DNA of 21,584 nucleotides from Alphaproteobacteria bacterium (GTDB lineage: Bacteria > Pseudomonadota > Alphaproteobacteria > UBA6615). The notes below the pieces were generated by a model that searched no databases, was not told the DNA's origin, and worked only from the letters and a program-made list of their open reading frames with translations. The stretch lies in contig JAURLR010000335.1 of assembly GCA_030831135.1 (NCBI GenBank), positions 1-21,584 on the forward strand, in the 5' to 3' direction. Positions 17,091 through 21,584 of this stretch are shown here, piece by piece. How positions within the stretch are numbered: position 1 is the stretch's first letter; every line of letters begins with the position of its first letter. The translations under genes were made by a program, and so were the position numbers.

Positions 17091-17923
17091 TCGGGATAGG
17101 CCAGTTCGACCCCGAGTTCGCCCTTGATCCGGGCGTTCGAAACCCGCTTGGATTCGGCATAGAAGCTGCGCGCCATCTCCGACAATTCGGAATCTTCAAA
17201 CGGAATCTCCGGCGGCGGAGTCACGCCCAGCAAGTCGCAGGCATGAGCGATCACGTCCTGCGGTGGCGCGGGGTCGTCATCACACACATTATACGCCGCA
17301 CCCGGATTGGGTTGCGCCATGGACGCGGCCAGCACGGCCGCGATATCGCGTACATGGGTCCGGCTGAACACCTGCCCGGGCTTGACCACCCGGCGGGCCT
17401 TGCCCTGGCGGACGGTTTCCAGTGCATTTCGGCCCGGACCATAGATCCCCGCGAGCCGAAACAGATGGACCGGCAGTTCGTGTTCGCCCCACAGCCCGCA
17501 CCAGGCCGCCTCGGCCGCCACGCGCCGGGCCCCGCGTTCGGTCGAAGGATCGAGGATGGAGCTTTCGTCGACCCAGTCGCCACCCCGATCCCCGTAGACG
17601 CCGGTGGTCGAGAGATATCCTGCCCAGATGATCTCGCCGGCGCGCGCGGCAAGGTCATTCCCGTGATGGATGAGCACCGGATCGCCATCGGGTCCCGGCG
17701 GCACCGAGGCCAGAAGATGGGTCACGCCATCGAGCACCGAGAGATCGGCCAGCGGCTGCCCGGCATCAAACAGATGCGCCTCGATCCCCATATCTGTCAG
17801 CCTGAGGGCCTTGTCGGAACTGCGCGTGGTGCCGCGCACGGTCCAGCCCTCGGCCAGCAGCCGCATGGAAAGCGCCTGGGCGCTGAACCCCAGACCAAAA
17901 ACAAACATGACGTTCGCAGACAT
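17051..17923 (-). CDS. NAD(P)-binding epimerase-like protein (extended SDR, YeeZ-type)
   Basis: A 290-residue Rossmann protein. The cofactor loop is FGLGFSAQAL (9-18), followed by TTRSS at the end of beta-2, LLASVPP after beta-4 and YLSTTGVYGDRGG in the catalytic region. A clear YxxxK is not seen: the position usually holding it reads ARRVAAE, as in YeeZ-like proteins, so it may be a cofactor-binding protein with altered chemistry. Later motifs are FRLAGIYGPGRN, FSRTHVRDIA and AYNVCDD, all normal for sugar-nucleotide epimerase relatives. An internal ATG five codons in is an alternative start. It diverges from the TPR gene across a 79-base gap and converges on the ABHD10-like gene with a 40-base overlap. 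Confidence 0.88.
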   Translation of the reverse strand: MSANVMFVFGLGFSAQALSMRLLAEGWTVRGTTRSSDKALRLTDMGIEAHLFDAGQPLADLSVLDGVTHLLASVPPGPDGDPVLIHHGNDLAARAGEIIWAGYLSTTGVYGDRGGDWVDESSILDPSTERGARRVAAEAAWCGLWGEHELPVHLFRLAGIYGPGRNALETVRQGKARRVVKPGQVFSRTHVRDIAAVLAASMAQPNPGAAYNVCDDDPAPPQDVIAHACDLLGVTPPPEIPFEDSELSEMARSFYAESKRVSNARIKGELGVELAYPDYRAGLAALLAES

Positions 17924-18002
17924 GTGCCACTCCGTCGTCAGACAGGGTTTTGCGCAGACTCTGCTACGCTGCTAGACCAGTGCCTGCACAATAGGAGCCT
18001 GT

Positions 18003-18788
18003 GTGTTGCGCCGTCCATTCATCCTGACCGTCACTTTCTTCGCCGCCGCCCTTTGGGTGATCGGGACCAGCACGCCGTCGGCGCAGACGATACGCCTGTC
18101 TGACCTGCCCGACACCGAGGCCTACCGGACCTGTATCGCGCAAACCCAGCAGAATGCCGAGGCCGGATTCGAAGCCGCGATTGCCTGGCGTGATGAAGGG
18201 GGCGGGCCGCCGGCCCTGCATTGTGTCGCGCTGGCGCTTTTCGGGCTGGGCCAGATGGACGAAGCTGCCAAGCGGCTCGAAGAGCTCGCCGATGCGATGC
18301 CCGAAGCGAGCGATGCCGAGCGCGCCTCGGTTCTCGGTCAGGCCGGAACCGTATGGCTTCAGTTGCGCAATCTCGAACGAGCGCATGAGGTTCTCAGCAA
18401 GTCCATCGCCCTGGACGGGCGCAATCCCGAACTCTGGATAGACCGCGGCGAGGCATTCGCCCGTGCCGGTGAATACTGGGATGCCATCGACGATTTCTCG
18501 GCGGCACTCGATCGCGCACCCGGTCATATCGATGCGCTGATTTTCCGGGCGGCCGCCTATCGCCTGCTCGATATTGATGACCTCGCGCGCGACGATATCG
18601 ACCGGGTGCTCGACTTCGCCCCCAACCAACCTGATGCGCTGGTCGAACTGGGAGCCCTGCACGCCAAGAGCGGTGCGTTCGAGGATGCCCGCGCGGTCTG
18701 GTTGCAGGTCCTGTCCATCGCGCCGGACTCGGCCGCCGGCCGGGCCGCACAGGCCGGGCTGGAACAGATGGACGTCAAGGTCGAGTAG
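18003..18788 (+). CDS. Exported tetratricopeptide-repeat protein
   Basis: This 261-residue protein begins with a Sec-type signal (basic MLRRP, hydrophobic about 6-20, cleavage likely after SAQ at 26-28), so it should be periplasmic. The rest is helical with about five TPR-like repeats (near 74-100, 108-140, 142-175, 176-208, 210-243), for example NPELWIDRGEAFARAGEYWD. TPR proteins serve as protein-binding scaffolds; no enzymatic motif is visible. Cys44 and Cys74 could form a disulfide. AGGAG at 17993-17997 lies 5 bases before GTG (18003) and 8 before TTG (18006), so either codon could start it; there is no ATG nearby. Confidence 0.87.
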   Translation: MLRRPFILTVTFFAAALWVIGTSTPSAQTIRLSDLPDTEAYRTCIAQTQQNAEAGFEAAIAWRDEGGGPPALHCVALALFGLGQMDEAAKRLEELADAMPEASDAERASVLGQAGTVWLQLRNLERAHEVLSKSIALDGRNPELWIDRGEAFARAGEYWDAIDDFSAALDRAPGHIDALIFRAAAYRLLDIDDLARDDIDRVLDFAPNQPDALVELGALHAKSGAFEDARAVWLQVLSIAPDSAAGRAAQAGLEQMDVKVE

Positions 18789-18811
18789 ATTTCGACGACG
18801 GGAATGCCGGT

Positions 18812-18914
18812 ATCCCCTCCCATTCTCGTCACTCCCGCGAAGCCGGGAATCCATAAACACCGGAGCCTTTCCGGTCAGGCACTAGCGGTTATCGATGCCT
18901 GTCTGCGCAGGCAT
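18812..18914. repeat. Two adjacent short palindromic repeats after the TPR gene
   Basis: The first unit contains CACTCCCGCGAAGCCGGGAAT followed by CCA, like the TCATTCCCGCGAAAGCGGGAATCC family seen in many proteobacteria. The second is the hairpin ATGCCTG-TCTGCG-CAGGCAT (18895-18914). Both fill the gap between the convergent TPR and FzlA-like genes, where bidirectional termination is needed. No gene is visible in 18789-18937. Confidence 0.65.
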
Positions 18915-18937
18915 GACGACGGGGGACTGGAAGCGGA

Positions 18938-19621
18938 TCAGAAATCCGGGTTGGCGTAGTGCTTGGGCGGCGGTATTCCCGGGATGTGATCCGCCAGGAT
19001 CGGCCGCAAACTGGGGCGTGACTTGACCCGCGCATACCATGTCTTCGCCTCGGGAAAGTCTTCCCAGGGGACATCGCCGACATAATCGACGCAGGAGATT
19101 TGCGCAGCCGCCGCGATGTCGGCCATGGAGAAACTCTCCCCCGCCAGCCAGTTCCGGCGTTCCATCAGATACTCGATATAGGCCAGATGGGTGGCGATAT
19201 TTGCATGCCCGGCCCGGATCGCCGACGAGGACGGCGCACCCAGACCGAGAAAGCGTTTGTTGATTTTCTCATCGACCAGATTGGCCGTCACTTCGCGCTG
19301 GAACTTGTGATCAAACCAGGCGGTCAGCCGCCGCACTTCGGCACGCGCAACCGGATCTCCGCTGATCAGGGCGGGTTGCGGGCTCGTTTCTTCGAGATAT
19401 TCACAGATCGATGCGGAGTCCGCGATCACCCGCGGTGGATCGTCTTCCTCTCCGGATTCGATCAGCACGGGCACTTCACCAGCCGGGTTCAGGGCCAGAA
19501 ACGAATCACGTCGTTCCCAGACCTTTTCGAGTTCCAGTTCAAAGGAAAGCTTCTTCTCCGCGAGCACAATTCGCACCTTGCGCGCGTAGGGGCAGAGCCA
19601 GAGATGATAGAGGGTCCGCAT
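18938..19621 (-). CDS. fzlA: GST-fold protein, probable FtsZ-binding division protein FzlA
   Basis: This 227-residue GST-fold protein has an N-terminal thioredoxin-like domain (MRTLYHLWLCPYARKVR; LNPAGEVPVLIESG at 44-57; ADSASICEYLEE) and an all-helical C-domain with GESFSMADIAAAAQ. The C-terminal block (DYVGDVPWEDFPEAK, ADHIPGIPPPKHYANPDF) is what I recall as typical of FzlA, the alphaproteobacterial protein that binds FtsZ, curves its filaments and is needed for septal peptidoglycan synthesis in Caulobacter. FzlA is not thought to act as a glutathione transferase. The proximity of uppP, another envelope gene, fits. An ordinary GST (detoxification) is the alternative. It is downstream of the esterase and small membrane protein genes on the same strand. 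Confidence 0.75.
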   Translation of the reverse strand: MRTLYHLWLCPYARKVRIVLAEKKLSFELELEKVWERRDSFLALNPAGEVPVLIESGEEDDPPRVIADSASICEYLEETSPQPALISGDPVARAEVRRLTAWFDHKFQREVTANLVDEKINKRFLGLGAPSSSAIRAGHANIATHLAYIEYLMERRNWLAGESFSMADIAAAAQISCVDYVGDVPWEDFPEAKTWYARVKSRPSLRPILADHIPGIPPPKHYANPDF

Positions 19622-19715
19622 ATCGGGCCGACCCTAGACGAGCGCCGCGATTCAAGGGAAGCATCTCCGTGTTCCGACAGCAGTATTTCCGGGCTTGGGG
19701 ACCCACGCACCAAAT

Positions 19716-19880
19716 CTAGTCGTCAGATTTCTTTCCGCGCCCGAAACCCCAGCCCAGGACCGTGACGCAAAAGGCGACGATCACCCAGATGACGGTCAGC
19801 GGCAATGCGATCAATCCCACCGGCGGAACCACGAACAGCAGCACGATGGACACGAAAAATGCCGCGAGCGCGACTCCCAT
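19716..19880 (-). CDS. Small membrane protein (54 aa), unknown function
   Basis: The ATG at 19880 begins two bases after the TGA of the upstream esterase, with a G-rich ribosome-binding site (GGGGGG) inside the end of that gene. The 54-residue product is almost entirely hydrophobic: one helix at about 4-18, a VPPVG turn, a second at about 22-44, then a polar tail GWGFGRGKKSDD. The tight spacing, good codon use and clear membrane topology (two helices, basic end) argue that it is a real gene, too small for usual length cut-offs. I do not recognise a family. It could be a stand-alone membrane peptide co-expressed with the esterase. Confidence 0.65.
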   Translation of the reverse strand: MGVALAAFFVSIVLLFVVPPVGLIALPLTVIWVIVAFCVTVLGWGFGRGKKSDD

Positions 19881-19882
19881 GA

Positions 19883-20857
19883 TCAGCGCCCCCCTGTGTG
19901 CTCGCCGAGGAAGCGCGCCAGATCATCAATCATGCGTCGGGCTTCATCGATCATGCTGGAAAACCCGAAAAAGGCGTGCATGACACCGGGGTAGACCACC
20001 AGTTCATGCGGGTGGCCGGCAGCCTTGAGCTTCTTGCCAAGAGCCAGTGAATCATCCCGGATCGGATCAAGCTGGGCCGCGGACACGAACACCGGCGGCA
20101 GGCCCGCCGGATCCGCCTTGACCGCAAATGCGCGCGGATCGTTGCGATCATCGGGGTCGGGCACATAGTCGTCATAGACCATCTGCGTATAAGCCGTGGT
20201 GAGCATGAAATCACCGCCCCCCAACTCCTTCATCGAGTCCGACTCGAGGTTGTAATCAAGGACGCCGTACAGCGAGGCGACGGCCTTCAGCATGTCACCG
20301 TGCCCCTTGTCGCGCAGGGTGAGCGCCGTGCCCATGGCCACACTCGCCCCGGCCGAAGCGCCACCCAGCGACATGCGATCCGGGTCGACACCCCAGTCAC
20401 GACCGTTTTCGGAAAGCCATTCGACGACAGCCACGGCCTCGTCGATCGGGTCGGGAAAGCTGTGCTCGGGCACATGCACATAATCGGCGCTGACGATCGC
20501 CCCACCCCAGGCCTCGGCCAACTGGCGCAACTGCAAATCATTCGTGCGCGGGCTGCCGATCTTGAACCCGCCACCATGGAGATAGACAAAAACCGGCAAA
20601 CCCTCGGCATCGCTGGGCTTGTAGAATTGCACCGGAATATCCCGGAACGGTCCGGGAATACTGCGCGCCTCGTTGACGGCCATGTCGGGACCACCGGCAT
20701 TCCAGTGTGCCCGCACGGCTTCGGCGCGCGCACGAACTTCGACGATCCCCTCGCCCGGGCCACCCGCCGCGGCAACAAGCTCGGCATTGCGCTTCAGTGC
20801 AGCGGCCTGTTGCGCGTTGATCAAGGCCTGAGGGTTGGTGCTGGTGTCGCTTGGCAT
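19883..20857 (-). CDS. HSL-family (family IV) alpha/beta-hydrolase, esterase/lipase
   Basis: This 324-residue esterase has the hormone-sensitive-lipase signature HGGG (94-97; oxyanion hole), nucleophile Ser168 in GGASAGA (165-171), acid Asp264 (LDPIRDDS) and base His294 (VMHAF). Members hydrolyse short acyl esters and other small carboxylic esters in the cytoplasm. The N-terminal 70 residues form the usual cap region. GGGAG lies 7 bases before the ATG. It is the first gene of a minus-strand group with the 54-residue membrane protein and, further on, the FzlA-like gene. A long palindrome lies 55 bases upstream of its start, between it and uppP. Confidence 0.93.
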   Translation of the reverse strand: MPSDTSTNPQALINAQQAAALKRNAELVAAAGGPGEGIVEVRARAEAVRAHWNAGGPDMAVNEARSIPGPFRDIPVQFYKPSDAEGLPVFVYLHGGGFKIGSPRTNDLQLRQLAEAWGGAIVSADYVHVPEHSFPDPIDEAVAVVEWLSENGRDWGVDPDRMSLGGASAGASVAMGTALTLRDKGHGDMLKAVASLYGVLDYNLESDSMKELGGGDFMLTTAYTQMVYDDYVPDPDDRNDPRAFAVKADPAGLPPVFVSAAQLDPIRDDSLALGKKLKAAGHPHELVVYPGVMHAFFGFSSMIDEARRMIDDLARFLGEHTGGR

Positions 20858-20912
20858 GATGTGCTCCCTGAATTTTTCGAGCCTTTAACCTAGCAGCAAT
20901 CGCAAAACCAGT

Positions 20913-20950
20913 CCTGCTCTGGCGGAAATCATTTCCGCCATGCAAGCAGG
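20913..20950. promoter_or_regulatory. Long palindrome in the divergent esterase-uppP promoter region
   Basis: The core TGGCGGAAAT-C-ATTTCCGCCA (20920-20940) is a perfect 10-bp inverted repeat around one base. Outer arms CCTGCT (20913-20918) and AGCAGG (20945-20950) extend it. It lies between divergent genes, so a repressor or activator operator is more likely than a terminator, although a plus-strand ATTTTG follows the hairpin. Confidence 0.5.
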
Positions 20951-20983
20951 ATTTTGATTGTCGGCCCCGCCGCATGGAAGTTC

Positions 20984-21013
20984 TTCGGCGACCCGCAAAC
21001 GCGGTGCTATAAG
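20984..21013 (+). promoter_or_regulatory. Candidate uppP promoter
   Basis: TTCGGC (20984-20989), an 18-base spacer and TATAAG (21008-21013) precede the uppP ATG by 31 bases. The -10 is good and the -35 weak. The palindrome at 20913-20950 lies 33 bases upstream of the -35. Confidence 0.4.
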
Positions 21014-21044
21014 GCGGCTCTCTTTCGTGTCCGGATTCGGCACC

Positions 21045-21584
21045 ATGCCGCTTTACGAAATATTTGTGCTCGCCGCCATTCAGGGCATCACCGAGTTTCT
21101 TCCGGTGAGCTCCTCGGGTCACCTGCGCGTCGCGTCCGACATCATGGGGCTTTCGGAAAACACTCTCGTCATGGATGTGGCCGTCCATGTGGGCACGCTC
21201 TTCGCCGTCGCGCTCTATTTCTGGCGTGACCTCGTATTCATGATCGCCGGCCTGGCCAGTAACGCACGCGGCCGCCGCCATGACGGCGGGAAGCTCGCAG
21301 GATATCTCGTCATCGCGTCGATCCCCGTCGCGGCGGCCGGATATTTCGGACAGTCGCTGATCGAGAACTCCTTGCGGACGATCGAGATCGTCGGATGGAC
21401 CACAATCGGCTTCGGGCTGTTGTTGTACGCGTCAGACCGGATCGGCATGAAGATCCTCAAGCTCGAACACATGAACCTGCCCAATGCTGTTGTGATCGGG
21501 CTGGCGCAGATTCTGGCACTGATCCCAGGCACCAGCCGTTCGGGGATCACCATCACGGCAGCGCGCTTCCTGGGATATGACCGC
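21045..21584 (+). CDS. uppP: Undecaprenyl-diphosphatase UppP (BacA), 3' end cut by window
   Basis: The 180 residues visible are roughly two thirds of a protein that is usually 265-280 long; the frame is open at the window edge. UppP is an integral membrane enzyme that removes a phosphate from undecaprenyl diphosphate, regenerating the lipid carrier for peptidoglycan and surface polysaccharides; high levels give bacitracin resistance. The first signature, QGITEFLPVSSSGHL (13-27), holds the catalytic-region Glu17 and the Ser/His residues, and PGTSRSG (161-167) is the second. HVGTLFAVALYFWRD and several hydrophobic helices fit the family. It is divergent from the esterase gene and close to the FzlA-like gene. 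Confidence 0.97.
   Translation, partial: MPLYEIFVLAAIQGITEFLPVSSSGHLRVASDIMGLSENTLVMDVAVHVGTLFAVALYFWRDLVFMIAGLASNARGRRHDGGKLAGYLVIASIPVAAAGYFGQSLIENSLRTIEIVGWTTIGFGLLLYASDRIGMKILKLEHMNLPNAVVIGLAQILALIPGTSRSGITITAARFLGYDR

Overview
The window looks like a core-genome segment of an alphaproteobacterial chromosome. It is GC-rich and carries LepA, PheS/PheT, ThrS, IF3, L35 and L20 of alphaproteobacterial type, a GST-fold protein that strongly resembles the FtsZ-binding FzlA, and several families of short palindromic intergenic repeats of the kind common in Caulobacterales, Sphingomonadales and Rhodospirillales relatives. I cannot assign a genus from sequence alone.

Layout. 1-540: a tRNA-Ser(GGA) on the minus strand, with a short unassigned stretch on its 3' side. 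543-869: a small two-helix membrane protein on plus. 1040-7346 (all minus, read right to left): rpmI, rplT, pheS, pheT, lepA. 7568-11179 (all plus): two tandem SDR paralogues, a 2-oxoglutarate/Fe(II)-type oxygenase and an alpha/beta hydrolase, with repeats between and after them. 11449-16217 (all minus): a family-4 glycosyltransferase, a family-9 glycosyltransferase, thrS and infC. 16245-18788: an ABHD10-like hydrolase (+), a YeeZ-like NAD(P)-binding protein (-) and a secreted TPR protein (+). 18938-20857 (minus): an HSL-type esterase, a 54-residue membrane protein and the FzlA-like protein. 21045 to the end: the first 180 residues of undecaprenyl-diphosphatase UppP (+), cut by the window edge.

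How it fits together. The translation genes are the familiar thrS-infC-rpmI-rplT-pheS-pheT set, but here the set is split. thrS-infC ends at a clear intrinsic terminator. rpmI restarts from its own sigma70-like promoter about 4 kb away, and the four small-molecule enzymes lie between on the opposite strand. The infC reading frame is best explained by a rare AUC start codon behind a strong Shine-Dalgarno sequence, which would fit the known IF3 autoregulation. The two glycosyltransferases probably make a surface polysaccharide or LPS core, and UppP recycles the lipid carrier for such polymers and for peptidoglycan.

I found no CRISPR array, prophage, toxin-antitoxin pair, transposase or defence system. 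The most unusual items are the tandem SDRs that have lost three of the four canonical catalytic residues, the non-AUG infC start, the direct 86-bp repeats that bracket the oxygenase-hydrolase pair, and a long palindrome in the divergent promoter region ahead of uppP.
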